Source: Streptomyces bikiniensis (GTDB lineage Bacteria > Actinomycetota > Actinomycetes > Streptomycetales > Streptomycetaceae). Taken from it: 64,000 nucleotides of DNA. Of this stretch, positions 25,864 to 34,220 are shown in pieces. The notes beneath the pieces were generated by a model that searched no databases, was not told the DNA's origin, and saw only the letters and a program-made list of their open reading frames with translations. The stretch's first letter is position 1; each line of letters starts with the position of its first letter. The stretch covers positions 18,726 through 82,725 of the forward strand of contig JNWL01000032.1 in NCBI GenBank assembly GCA_000716465.1. The letters run 5' to 3'. The position numbers were made by a program, and so were the translations under genes.

Positions 25864-27353
25864 AGCGGCGTCCGTACGGTGAACACGGCCCCGCCCTCCG
25901 GCCGGTTGGCCGCCGTGACGGTGCCGCCGTGGAGCCGTACGTTCTCCAGGGTGATCGCGAGGCCGAGGCCGCTGCCCTCCGAGCGGGTCCTGGCCCGGTC
26001 CGCCTTGTAGAAGCGGTCGAAGACGTGCGGCAGGACCTCCGGGTCGATGCCCGGGCCCCGGTCGGACACCTCCGTCACCAGCACGTCCCCCTCCGCGTAC
26101 AGCCGGACCGTGACCGGCGCCTCGCCGTGCCGCAGCGCGTTGCCGACGAGGTTGGCCACGACGACGTCGAAGCGGCGCGGGTCGAGCCGGGCCCTGATCC
26201 CCTCCGCGAGGTGCGGGACGACCCGCGCCGGATCGGTCCAGTGGCGGTGCTGGAGGGTCTTGCGGACGCAGTCGGCGGCGTCGACCTCGTCCGTGTGCAG
26301 CTCGGCGGCGCGCGCGTCGAAGCGGGAGATCTCCATCAGGTCCTCCACGAGGACGGCGAGTTTGCCGGTTTCGGCGCTGATCAGGCGGACCGCGCGGGCG
26401 GTGTCGCTGTCGAGGCTCCCGGCGTCCTCGTCCAGGACCTCGGTGACGGCGAGCATCCCGGCGAGCGGGGTGCGCAGTTCGTGCGAGACGTCGGAGGCGA
26501 AGCGGCGGGCGCGGGCCTCGGCGCTGCGGAGTTCGGCCACGGAGCGTTCGAGCGCGGCGGCGGACTCGTTGAACGTACGGGCGAGGTCGGAGAGTTCGTC
26601 GCTGCCCTTGGCGTGGATGCGGGTGTCGAGGCGGCCCCGCCCCATGCTGTGGGCGGCGTGCCGCAGCTCCCGCACGGGCCGCAGGACGCCGCGGGCGGCG
26701 AGGAGCGCGGGGACCAGGGCGACGGCGAGGGCCGGCAGGGCGCCGTCGCGGGCGGCGGTGACCATGGCCTCGACGTCGGCCTCCTCCTCGTTCAGCTCCA
26801 TGACGGCGTAGACGACGAGGCCGGTCGGCCGGGCGGTTCCCTCGGTGGCATGGGTCCGGAAGACGGCCGGGACGGCGATGGTCAGGTAGGGGGTGCCGTT
26901 CTTCACGACCCGCTGGAAGCCGGCGTGCGGGGAGGCGCCCCGGGCCTGGGCGCGGGCCCGCAGTTCGGGGGTGATGACGGAGGAGGCGGGCCGGTCGGTG
27001 GAGGAGACGCGGACGGTGCCGTACTCGGCGTAGACGCGCCAGGGGCGGGGCTTGCCCTGGCGGGCGATCCGGAGGAGGTCGGTCCGCAGGCTCTCGGGGC
27101 TGACGGGCAGGCTGACGTACAGCTCGTCGACCTGCTCGCGGAAGGCGGAGACGGCGGTGTTCTGGGCCTGTTCCAGGATGGCGTTGCGGGCGGCCCGGTA
27201 GGTGAGGGCGGCGGTGGTGCCGCAGCCGACGGCGGCGACGAGCAGGAAGGCGAGGACGAGGCGGGTCCGCAGCCCGAAGGGGTGCGGACGCAGGCGCGGG
27301 GCGCGCCCCCGGCGGCGCCCCGCGCCTGCGCCCTCGCCCGTACGGGTCCTCAC
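25860..27353 (-). CDS. Sensor histidine kinase, OmpR-system type
   Basis: 497 residues. Membrane segments at about 31-52 and 205-222 flank an extracytoplasmic sensor of about 150 residues. A HAMP domain (LRPVRELRHAAHSMGRGRL) follows, then HisKA with phosphoacceptor His291 in FASDVSHELRTPLAGM and HATPase_c with N-box VVANLVGNALRHG, G1 DRGPGID and G2 SEGSGLGLAI. GTG 27353 overlaps the response-regulator stop (GTGA). The layout regulator-kinase-lipoprotein recalls CseBC-CseA and AfsQ1/Q2; no sigma-factor gene is adjacent. The MurJ/FemX-like genes immediately upstream suggest cell-envelope sensing. Confidence 0.93.
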   Translation of the reverse strand: MRTRTGEGAGAGRRRGRAPRLRPHPFGLRTRLVLAFLLVAAVGCGTTAALTYRAARNAILEQAQNTAVSAFREQVDELYVSLPVSPESLRTDLLRIARQGKPRPWRVYAEYGTVRVSSTDRPASSVITPELRARAQARGASPHAGFQRVVKNGTPYLTIAVPAVFRTHATEGTARPTGLVVYAVMELNEEEADVEAMVTAARDGALPALAVALVPALLAARGVLRPVRELRHAAHSMGRGRLDTRIHAKGSDELSDLARTFNESAAALERSVAELRSAEARARRFASDVSHELRTPLAGMLAVTEVLDEDAGSLDSDTARAVRLISAETGKLAVLVEDLMEISRFDARAAELHTDEVDAADCVRKTLQHRHWTDPARVVPHLAEGIRARLDPRRFDVVVANLVGNALRHGEAPVTVRLYAEGDVLVTEVSDRGPGIDPEVLPHVFDRFYKADRARTRSEGSGLGLAITLENVRLHGGTVTAANRPEGGAVFTVRTPL

Positions 27354-28033
27354 AGCGGCCCGAAGCGGTAGCCGAAGCCGCGGAGGGTCTGGATGTAGCG
27401 GGGCTCGCCGGGGACGTCCTCGATCTTGTTCCGGAGGCGGCGGACGCAGGCGTCGACCAGCCGGGCGTCCCCGTGGTAGCTGTGCTCCCAGACGTGTTCG
27501 AGGAGCTGCTGCCGGCTGAAGACCTGCTCGGGGGCGGCGGAGAGGTGGAGCAGCAGCTTCATCTCGGAGGGGGCGAGGGCGATCCGCTCGCCCGCCCTGG
27601 CGACGGTGAGCCCGGCCCGGTCGATGGCCAGCTCCCCGTGGACCTCGACGGCGGACCGCCCGGCGCCGGGGTCCTCGATGCGCCGGAGCACGGCCCGTAT
27701 CCGCGCCTCGATGACCTCGGTGCGGGCGGGCTTGACGATGTAGTCGTCGGCCCCGGCCTCCAGGCCGACGACGACGTCGAAGTCGTCGCCCCGGGCGGTC
27801 AGCATGATGATCGGCAGCTGGCTGTCCTCCCGGACCCGGCGGCAGACCTGGACGCCGTTCATGCCGGGCAGCATCAGGTCGAGCAGGAGCAGGTCCGGCC
27901 GGAACTCGCCGAGCGCGGCGAGCCCCGCCTCGCCGGTGGGCGCGGTCCGCACCTCGTGCCCGCGCCGCCGCAGCCCCAGCTCGACCCCCTCGCGGACGGA
28001 GGGGTCGTCTTCTATCAGGAGCACGCGGGGCAT
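27350..28033 (-). CDS. OmpR-family response regulator
   Basis: 227 residues. The receiver domain has Glu8-Asp9-Asp10, phosphorylation site Asp52 (LLLLDLMLPGMNG) and Lys in DDYIVKPA. The C-terminal winged helix (about 130-227) ends with the usual HVWEHSYHGDARLVDACVRRLRNKIE and GFGYRF. The stretch GDDFDVVVGLEAGADDYIVKP is close to AfsQ1 and CseB. ATG 28033 begins the receiver domain. It heads a tightly overlapping three-gene operon with the kinase and lipoprotein and follows the MurJ-like gene by 32 bp, so it may be read from the femX-murJ promoter as well. Confidence 0.94.
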   Translation of the reverse strand: MPRVLLIEDDPSVREGVELGLRRRGHEVRTAPTGEAGLAALGEFRPDLLLLDLMLPGMNGVQVCRRVREDSQLPIIMLTARGDDFDVVVGLEAGADDYIVKPARTEVIEARIRAVLRRIEDPGAGRSAVEVHGELAIDRAGLTVARAGERIALAPSEMKLLLHLSAAPEQVFSRQQLLEHVWEHSYHGDARLVDACVRRLRNKIEDVPGEPRYIQTLRGFGYRFGPL

Positions 28034-28065
28034 GGAGGGAGTATCCCAAGGTCGTCGGGGCGGGG

Positions 28066-29823
28066 TCAGGCGCGGGGGGCGGGGAGGCGGAGCCGCCCCG
28101 GGAGCCTGCCGAGCAGGTCGCTCACCCCGGTGAGGCGCAGGGGCCGGGCCAGGAGGGCGAAGACGGCGAGGATCGCGAGGGCTCCGGCGATCCCGGCGGG
28201 GACGGCCCCGGCCGGGCCGGTCAGGTCGGTGACGAGGATGCCGTAGCCGGTGGCGGGCACGGCGGCGACGAGCAGCCGCGCGAGCCCGGCGACGGAGCCG
28301 CCGGGCCCATGGGTCCCCCGGCCCCCGAGCCGCCTCCGCAGCACGTACGCCGTCACCCCCCACCCCGCCCACAGCGCCAGCGAGTACGCCCCTGCCATCC
28401 CGGCGACGGTCCAGCGCGCGGGCAGCAGGAGGTACGAGGTGAACGAGAGGCCCGCGTTCAGGCCGGCGATCACCAGGTTGAGCAGGAAGGGGGTGCGGGT
28501 GTCGCGCAGGGCGTAGAACGCGCGGGTGCACACGTACTGGCCGGAGAGGGCGATCAGGCCGGGCGCGAGGGCCATCAGGATCCAGGCCATCGCGCGGATG
28601 TCGTCGCCGTCCGTCGCCCCGTACCGGAAGACGACCGTCATCAGGGGCACGGCGAGCGCGAGGAGCGCGCAGGCGGCGGGGACGACGGCGGCGGAGCTGG
28701 TCCGCAGCGCGTACGAGACGTCCCGCCGGACCCCGGCGAGGTCGCCGTCGGCCGCGGCCCCGCTCATCCGGGGCAGCAGGGCGGTCACCAGGGAGACGGT
28801 GACGATGCCGTGCGGGACGGCCCACAGGAGGTAGGCGTTGTTGTACGCGGCGAGGCCCGAGCCGCCGTCGGCCGCCGTGCCGCCCGCCGAGGTCGCGATC
28901 CAGGTGGTCACCCAGTACGCGCCCTGGTTGGTGAGGACGAGCAGCACCAGCCAGCCGGCCGACCGCAGCGGGGCCGCGAGGCCGCTGCCGCGCCAGTCGA
29001 ACCGGGGCCGCCAGCGGAACCCGGCGGCGCGCAGCGAGGGCACGAGGGCGAGGGCCTGGAGCGCGATTCCGGCGGTGGTGCCCCAGCCGAGCAGCGCGAC
29101 CTCGCCCTCGCTGAGCGCGCCACCGTCGCTCACCGCCAGGAAGAGGCCGAAGACCGCGACCACGACGACGTTGTTGAGGACGGGCGTCCACGTCATGGCG
29201 CCGAACCGGCCCCGGGCGTTGAGGACCTGCCCGAGGAGCGTGAAGAGCCCGAGGAAGAGGATCTGCGGGAGGCAGGTGCGGGCGAAGGCGACGGTCGTCT
29301 CCCGTTGCGCACCCGTGTAGTCGGTGTACGTGTCCACGATGAGCGGCGCGGCGAGCACGGCGACGGCGGTGAGTACGACGAGGGCGAGGGCGCAGAGCGT
29401 GAGGAGCCGGTCGGTGTAGGCGACGCCGCCGTCCTCGTGCTCCTTGGCGGCCTTGACCAGTTCGGGGACGAAGACGGCGTTGAGGGCGCCGCCGAGGAGG
29501 AGGGTGTAGACGATCGTGGGGACGGAGTTGCCGACCGCGTAGCCGTCGGCGACGACGGCCGCGCCGAGCGCGGCGGCCACGACGGAGGCGCGGACGAAGC
29601 CGGTGGCGCGGGAGACGAGCGACCCGGCGGCCATGAGGGCGCCGCTGCGGAGGACGGAGGGGGCCTTCGCCTTGGGAGCGGGGGCGGGGACGGGGACGTC
29701 CGGGGTGCCCGCCACGGGCGCGGGTACGGGTGCAGGCGCGGGTACGGGTACGGGTGCAGGCGCGGGTACGGGTACGGGCGCAGGCGCGGGTACGGGCGCA
29801 GGCGCGGGTACGGGCGCCGTCAT
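28066..29823 (-). CDS. MurJ/MviN-family lipid II flippase-like protein
   Basis: 585 residues with 13-14 membrane segments after a soluble N-terminus. Family motifs include SLVSRATGFVRASVVAAALG, ADGYAVGNSVPTIVYTLLLGGALNAVFVPELV and FYALRDTRTPFLLNL. MurJ proteins flip the peptidoglycan precursor lipid II. Residues 3-50 are an Ala-Pro/Val-Pro repeat encoded by tandem DNA repeats. ATG 29823 overlaps the FemX stop by 4 bp (ATGA). Streptomycetes carry several MurJ-like genes; I cannot tell whether this is the main one or a specialised paralog. The pairing with FemX suggests it handles a bridge-modified precursor. Confidence 0.9.
   Translation of the reverse strand: MTAPVPAPAPVPAPAPVPVPAPAPVPVPAPAPVPAPVAGTPDVPVPAPAPKAKAPSVLRSGALMAAGSLVSRATGFVRASVVAAALGAAVVADGYAVGNSVPTIVYTLLLGGALNAVFVPELVKAAKEHEDGGVAYTDRLLTLCALALVVLTAVAVLAAPLIVDTYTDYTGAQRETTVAFARTCLPQILFLGLFTLLGQVLNARGRFGAMTWTPVLNNVVVVAVFGLFLAVSDGGALSEGEVALLGWGTTAGIALQALALVPSLRAAGFRWRPRFDWRGSGLAAPLRSAGWLVLLVLTNQGAYWVTTWIATSAGGTAADGGSGLAAYNNAYLLWAVPHGIVTVSLVTALLPRMSGAAADGDLAGVRRDVSYALRTSSAAVVPAACALLALAVPLMTVVFRYGATDGDDIRAMAWILMALAPGLIALSGQYVCTRAFYALRDTRTPFLLNLVIAGLNAGLSFTSYLLLPARWTVAGMAGAYSLALWAGWGVTAYVLRRRLGGRGTHGPGGSVAGLARLLVAAVPATGYGILVTDLTGPAGAVPAGIAGALAILAVFALLARPLRLTGVSDLLGRLPGRLRLPAPRA
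29712..29820. repeat. Tandem repeats encoding the MurJ N-terminal Ala-Pro tail
   Basis: Units of GGGTACGGG(T/C)GCAGGCGC, 12-18 bp, repeat about eight times. All units are multiples of three and encode VPAPAP-type peptides. Confidence 0.8.
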
Positions 29824-30998
29824 CGGCGCGCCAGATAGGCCTGGAAGGCACGGTACAGCGCCTGGTTGGTCGTGCCCCGCATCGGTGTCTCCCACTCCCC
29901 CAGCGTCTCGACGACCCGGCCGCCCGTGCCGAGCTTCCAGCGGAGGAGCCCGTGGGCGCGGTCGCCCGGATCAAGGGTGGAGGGTACTCCGCGCAGGTCG
30001 TAGACGGCGGCGCCGAGGGCGTGGGCGTCGAGCAGCATGCGCCACTGGAGGGCGTTGGAGGGCCGGACCTCGCGCCGGTGGTCGGCGGAGGCGCCGGTCT
30101 GGTACCAGACGCGCCCGCCCACGGTGACCATGGTGTGCGCGGCCAGGACCTCGCCGCCGTGCCGGGCCAGGTAGAGCTTCATCCGGCCCGGCTCCTCGGC
30201 GTTGAGGACGGCGTACTGGCGCTCGTAGTACGCGAGCGAGCGCCCGAGCCGGAACCCGTCCCGCTCCTCGGTGATCCGCAGCAGCCGGTAGAACTCGGGC
30301 AGGTCGGCGGCGGAGCCGACGATGACCTCGACACCGGCCTTGCGGGCCTTGCGCACGTTCCTGCGCCACTCCTGGTTGAGCCCGGTCCACAGGTCGTCGG
30401 CGCTGCGGCCGGCCAGCGGGACCTGGAAGACGTGCCGGGGCTGGGCGTCGGCGCCGTCCTCGGAGTCGCCGCCGCAGCGCCGCCAGCCCCGCGCCCGGAG
30501 GCGTTCGGCGACGGCGGTCCCGAGCGGGTCGACCTCGTCGGCGAGGACGTCGGAGAGCCGGCGCCCGGGCCCGGTGGCGGCCTTGACGGTGGCGGCGTCC
30601 CACCGGCGGTGGGCGGGCCCGGGGCCGATGCGGACGGCGAAGGCCCCGGAGGCCCTCAAGTGGTCGAGGAGCGGCCCGAGCCAGCCGTCCAGGTCGGGGT
30701 CGGCCCAGTCGGCGACGGGCCCTTCGGGTAGATAGGCGAAGTATCTACGGGTCCCGGGGAAGGGCCGCAGGAGCACCAGCGCGACACCGGCCAGTTCACC
30801 GCCCTCGGGCCCCCAGCCCACCAGTTGGTGGCACCATCCCTCCTTCACCCTTGCCCACGCGGGCACTTGGAGGAAGCTGGGGCCGTCCGCGCCGCCCCGG
30901 GTCGCGAGGAAGGCGCGGTACGCCTCGGGGGTCACGGGACCGAGCCGGAGAGGGGCGGGGCGTCCGACGGACGCGGCCGTCACGAGCAGAGCCGACAC
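29820..30998 (-). CDS. FemX-like peptidoglycan bridge aminoacyltransferase
   Basis: 392 residues of the FemABX family, which adds an amino acid from aminoacyl-tRNA to lipid II or the stem peptide. Two GNAT-like halves are seen: residues 20-170 (PSFLQVPAWARVKEGW, RRYFAYLPEGPVADWAD) and 180-360 (LNQEWRRNVRKARKAGVEV, LAYYERQYAV, VWYQTGASADHRREVRPSNALQWRM, YDLRGVP). Streptomyces FemX adds the first Gly of the bridge to LL-diaminopimelate. GTG 30998 has AGGAGG with 7-nt spacing. It overlaps and probably leads the MurJ gene and is divergent from an L,D-transpeptidase. Confidence 0.9.
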   Translation of the reverse strand: MSALLVTAASVGRPAPLRLGPVTPEAYRAFLATRGGADGPSFLQVPAWARVKEGWCHQLVGWGPEGGELAGVALVLLRPFPGTRRYFAYLPEGPVADWADPDLDGWLGPLLDHLRASGAFAVRIGPGPAHRRWDAATVKAATGPGRRLSDVLADEVDPLGTAVAERLRARGWRRCGGDSEDGADAQPRHVFQVPLAGRSADDLWTGLNQEWRRNVRKARKAGVEVIVGSAADLPEFYRLLRITEERDGFRLGRSLAYYERQYAVLNAEEPGRMKLYLARHGGEVLAAHTMVTVGGRVWYQTGASADHRREVRPSNALQWRMLLDAHALGAAVYDLRGVPSTLDPGDRAHGLLRWKLGTGGRVVETLGEWETPMRGTTNQALYRAFQAYLARR

Positions 30999-31077
30999 AG
31001 CGGGGCCTCCTGGTTCCGCCCCTCGGTGGTGGGGCGCACAGCAGGCTCACAGCCGAATGCGACGGAGCCGCGCGGCG

Positions 31078-31122
31078 CGTGTGACCGGACGATGACCGTT
31101 CCGTCGCAGCCCACGTCACACG
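31078..31122. promoter_or_regulatory. Spaced inverted repeat between FemX and L,D-transpeptidase genes
   Basis: CGTGTGAC (31078-31085) and GTCACACG (31115-31122) are exact complements 29 bp apart in the divergent region. They could loop or bind a regulator of both genes. Confidence 0.4.
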
Positions 31123-31129
31123 GGCGTTC

Positions 31130-31159
31130 GGAAACCTCCGACCCGTTCCGACCGTCCTA
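31130..31159 (+). promoter_or_regulatory. Candidate SigE-type (envelope stress) promoter
   Basis: GGAAAC, 17-bp spacer, CGTCCTA. This resembles the S. coelicolor SigE pattern (GGAAC, 16-17 bp, CGTCT). It is 44 bp before the transpeptidase start. A housekeeping-type -10 TACAGT overlaps at 31158. Confidence 0.45.
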
Positions 31160-31202
31160 CAGTCCGGAACATCCCACTCTTTCCCACCCGCGGAGGCCTT
31201 CC

Positions 31203-32363
31203 GTGCTGCCGATACGCACATCCCGTACCACCCTCGCGGCCGTCGCCCTGGCGGTCTCGCTCACGGCCTGCTCCGCCCGGGCGGCGGACACGTCCCCGGA
31301 GGCGCGGCCCGCGGCGCCACCGGCGAAGGTGACGGTCGTGGACAAGACGGCGGGCAAGCCGGTGACGGTGACGGCGGCGGACGGCAAGCTGGCCGCGGTG
31401 AAGGTCACCGACGCGGAGGGCGGGACCCTCACCGGCCGTACGGACGCGAGCGGCACGCGCTGGACGTCGGACCGCAAGGCGGCCCCGGGCACCTCGTACA
31501 CGGTGGAGGTCACGGCCGGCGGCACCGACGGCAAGGAGACGACGACCCGCTCCTCCTTCTCCACCCCGGACCCCGAGAAGGTCAACAAGCTGACCCTCGC
31601 CCCGGGCAAGAACACCACCGTGGGCATCGCCCACCCCCTCTCGATCGTCTTCGACCACCCGGTGACGAAGAAGGCGGACGTCGAGAAGCAGCTCAAGGTG
31701 ACGACCTCGAACAACACCGAGGGCTCCTGGGGCTGGGTCAAGGACTGGTCGGGCCGGGACAGGGCGGACTGGCGGCCGAAGGAGTACTGGAAGCCCGGCA
31801 CGAAGGTCACCCTCGAGGCGGACCTCAACGGCACGGACTCGGGCGGCGGCTGGTTCGTACGGGACTACGCCACGGGCTTCACGGTGGGCGACGCCCAGGT
31901 GGTGAAGGTGGACCTGGACAGCCACAAGCTGACGGTGCGGAAGAACGGCAGCACCGTCCGCACGATCCCGGTCTCCGGCGGCACGCCCGGCGGCGACAAG
32001 CGCTCCTGGCGGGGCACGGCCGTCCTGATGGCGAAGGAGGGCACCATCAACATGAACTCGGAGACGGTCGGCCTGGGCGACGCCTACGACAAGATGGTCG
32101 ACTACTCGATGCGCCTGACCTGGTCGGGCATGTACGCCCACGCGGCCCCGTGGAACGCGCGCCACTTCGGCAACGCCAACAAGAGCTCGGGCTGCATCGG
32201 CATGAGCGACGCCGACGCGGCCGCCCTCTACGCCCTGGTGAAGCCGGGCGACCCGTTCGAGATCGAGGGCGCCGACACGAAGGGCACGGTCGCCGAGGGC
32301 AACGGCTACGGCGCGTGGAACGTGAGCTGGGCGGACTGGAAGGCGAAGAGCGCGCTGAGCTGA
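31203..32363 (+). CDS. L,D-transpeptidase lipoprotein (YkuD family)
   Basis: 386 residues. A lipoprotein signal ends at Cys23 (LTAC). Residues 40-225 are two Ig-like domains as in mycobacterial LdtMt2 (PVTKKADVEKQLKVTTS, WKPGTKVTLEADL). The YkuD catalytic domain (235-370) has His313 in MYAHAAPW and nucleophile Cys331 in NKSSGCIGMS; the usual SHGC is SSGC here. The enzyme makes 3-3 crosslinks in peptidoglycan. GTG 31203 follows GCGGAGG with 6-nt spacing. It is divergent from the FemX-MurJ operon, with a SigE-like promoter, so the whole block looks like an envelope-maintenance unit. Confidence 0.93.
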   Translation: MLPIRTSRTTLAAVALAVSLTACSARAADTSPEARPAAPPAKVTVVDKTAGKPVTVTAADGKLAAVKVTDAEGGTLTGRTDASGTRWTSDRKAAPGTSYTVEVTAGGTDGKETTTRSSFSTPDPEKVNKLTLAPGKNTTVGIAHPLSIVFDHPVTKKADVEKQLKVTTSNNTEGSWGWVKDWSGRDRADWRPKEYWKPGTKVTLEADLNGTDSGGGWFVRDYATGFTVGDAQVVKVDLDSHKLTVRKNGSTVRTIPVSGGTPGGDKRSWRGTAVLMAKEGTINMNSETVGLGDAYDKMVDYSMRLTWSGMYAHAAPWNARHFGNANKSSGCIGMSDADAAALYALVKPGDPFEIEGADTKGTVAEGNGYGAWNVSWADWKAKSALS

Positions 32364-32485
32364 GCCCGCTCCCCAACAGGCCCACCCACAAGGGTGGTTT
32401 ACGCGATTCGCACCTCCGGCCCGCGACTCCCTGACTACGCTCGGCGACGCAGCGAAAGGAACGCCGTAGGCCGGAGGTACTGACC

Positions 32486-33310
32486 GTGGTCAACATCCAG
32501 GAGCTCGACCCCAACGCTTCCCCTCTGGACTACTACGGCTGGGAACTCCGCCGCCGCAGGGAGGAACACCGACTCACGCAGCAGCAGCTCGGGGACGCCA
32601 TCTTCTGCACGGGCTCCCTCGTCGGCCAGATCGAGACAGCGAGGAAGCTCCCCACCCGCGAGTTCTCGGAACGGGTGGACGCGGCCCTCGGTACGGGCGG
32701 GACCTTCTCCCGGCTGATCGGCCTGGTGCTGCGCAGCCGGTTGCCCTCCTGGTTCCAACCGGTCGCGGAGTTGGAGGTCCGCGCCACGTACATCTCCACG
32801 TTCCAGACGCAGGTCGTGTACGGCCTGTTGCAGACGCCGGAGTACGCGCGGGCGCTGCTCGCCGTCGACTATCCGGACAAGGCCGAGGAGATGGTGGCGG
32901 CCCGGCTGGAACGCCAGCGCGCCCTGGAGCGCACCGAGCCGCCGGCCCTGTGGGTCGTCCTGAGCGAGGCCGTACTGCGGCAGGAGGTCGGCGACCGCGA
33001 GGTCATGCGCGGGCAGTTGGCGCACCTGCTGGCGTTCCGCGACAACCCGTGGGTGCAGATCCAGGTGCTGCCGTTCTCCGCCGGTGAGCACACGGGACTG
33101 ATGGGGTCGTTCACCCTCTTCAGGTTCGACGACGACCCCGACATCTTCTACACCGACGGTTACGACCAGGGTCACATGACCGCCAATCCGCCCGTGATCA
33201 AGGAACGTTCCGTCGGCTACGCTCGGCTGCAAGCCACGGCCCTCTCTGTCGAGGACTCGGCGGCACTGATCACCCGCGTGATGGAGGAATGCTATGGAGA
33301 CCCGTCCTGA
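32486..33310 (+). CDS. XRE-family regulator with DUF5753 (Scr1/WhiJ-like)
   Basis: 274 residues. The helix-turn-helix is at about 20-70 (GWELRRRREEHRLTQQQLGDAIFCTGSLVGQIE). The C-terminal DUF5753 domain follows (YISTFQTQVVYGLLQTPEYARALL, VLSEAVLRQEVG, IQVLPFSAGEH, FTLFRF). Streptomycetes carry dozens of such regulators paired with DUF397 proteins, which act in development and antibiotic control, possibly like toxin-antitoxin pairs. GTG 32486 follows GGAGGT with 7-nt spacing; TACGCT at about 32435 is a possible -10 box. It overlaps the DUF397 gene by 17 bp. Confidence 0.94.
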   Translation: MVNIQELDPNASPLDYYGWELRRRREEHRLTQQQLGDAIFCTGSLVGQIETARKLPTREFSERVDAALGTGGTFSRLIGLVLRSRLPSWFQPVAELEVRATYISTFQTQVVYGLLQTPEYARALLAVDYPDKAEEMVAARLERQRALERTEPPALWVVLSEAVLRQEVGDREVMRGQLAHLLAFRDNPWVQIQVLPFSAGEHTGLMGSFTLFRFDDDPDIFYTDGYDQGHMTANPPVIKERSVGYARLQATALSVEDSAALITRVMEECYGDPS

Positions 33311-33488
33311 CCTGACCGGAGCGCGGTGGCGGAAGTCCTCGTACAGCGGCACCAACGGCGGCGAGTGCGTCGAGGTCGCCGACGGCTTCCCCGGCGCCGT
33401 CCCGGTCCGCGACAGCAAGAACCCGGCGGGCCCGGCCCTGGTCATGGGCGCCGAGGCGTGGCAGGCGTTCGTGGAGGGGCTCCGCTAG
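33294..33488 (+). CDS. DUF397 small protein
   Basis: 64 residues with the full DUF397 signature: GARWRKSSYSGTNGGECVEVAD, VPVRDSKNPAGPALV and EAWQAFVEGLR. DUF397 proteins are the partners of XRE/DUF5753 regulators and are thought to bind and modulate them. ATG 33294 is inside the end of the upstream gene, so the two are translationally coupled. Normal length, intact. Confidence 0.95.
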   Translation: METRPDLTGARWRKSSYSGTNGGECVEVADGFPGAVPVRDSKNPAGPALVMGAEAWQAFVEGLR

Positions 33489-33525
33489 GAGCCCTCCCCG
33501 TCACGTCATACCGGTTTCGAGCCGG

Positions 33526-34176
33526 TCAGTGGTCTTGCCGGGGTGTCTGGGAGCGAAAGCTGTGGCCGAGTTCGGTGCCCAGTCCGTAGTAGTGGCGGAA
33601 GTTGTAGATCAGCGGGCTCCACGCGGACGGATCGATGTGCTGAGATCCGGGGACGACGACATGCGGATGGGCGTGGACCCTGAGCACGTGGGCTTCGACG
33701 ATGAGGAACGCCCCGGAGGCGTCGGGTTGGACCCGGGCGGCACGTGCCTCCAACTGGATGGGGCATTCGGCGGCCCTGGGCGGCCGGACCAGCTCGGAGG
33801 GTTCAGGTCGCAGGCCGGCGGCGGCGAACTTGTCCGGCTCGAAGCGGTAGGTGCCGCGCTTGCTCGCGGGTATCGGGGTGCGTCCGGTCAGCGGTGCCAG
33901 CCGCTCCACCGCCGGCCACTGGGCCGGCGCGGGGAGGTTGACCACGAGATCGGGGCGGCTGAGGAGATTGTGCGCGGTCTGTCCCTCGGGGCCCAGACCG
34001 AGGACGAGGACATGGCCGAGCGCCCAGGCCGAGGACATCGGCGCCAGGTTGAAGGAGCCGTCCTCGTTCTCCGTCGAGATCAGTACGACCGGCGTTCCGA
34101 AGTACAGAACGCTCGGCTCGATGGTCAGATGGGCGGCCGATGCGTCGGGCACGGTGCCGGGTGTCGCGGTGTTCAT
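33526..34176 (-). CDS. Flavin reductase family protein (FMN-binding split barrel)
   Basis: 216 residues. The flavoredoxin/flavin-reductase-like domain shows VLYFGTPVVLISTENEDGSFNLAPMSSAW, GQTAHNLLSRPDLVVNLPAP, and VLRVHAHPHVVV. These proteins bind FMN and reduce flavins or act as FMN-dependent oxidoreductases. ATG 34176 has no ribosome site; TAGGGT lies 8 nt upstream. The frame is open further upstream but that part is not family-like. A 20-bp perfect palindrome covers the -35 region, so the gene is probably repressed by a dedicated regulator that is not encoded next to it. Confidence 0.87.
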   Translation of the reverse strand: MNTATPGTVPDASAAHLTIEPSVLYFGTPVVLISTENEDGSFNLAPMSSAWALGHVLVLGLGPEGQTAHNLLSRPDLVVNLPAPAQWPAVERLAPLTGRTPIPASKRGTYRFEPDKFAAAGLRPEPSELVRPPRAAECPIQLEARAARVQPDASGAFLIVEAHVLRVHAHPHVVVPGSQHIDPSAWSPLIYNFRHYYGLGTELGHSFRSQTPRQDH

Positions 34177-34200
34177 GGGAATCGACCCTAGGGCGGGGAC

Positions 34201-34220
34201 TCTTCGGTGATCACCGAAGA
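34201..34220. promoter_or_regulatory. 20-bp perfect palindrome over the flavin-reductase promoter
   Basis: TCTTCGGTGATCACCGAAGA is a perfect palindrome. Its centre is 23 bp upstream of the centre of the -10 box (minus strand, 34185-34190), i.e. on the -35 position, as for a repressor operator. Confidence 0.7.

Noticed and set aside
27350..28033. Assignment of the OmpR regulator as AfsQ1 or CseB
   Set aside because: Similar in sequence and operon plan, but no sigQ or sigE gene is adjacent and both paralogs exist elsewhere in streptomycetes, so no symbol was given.
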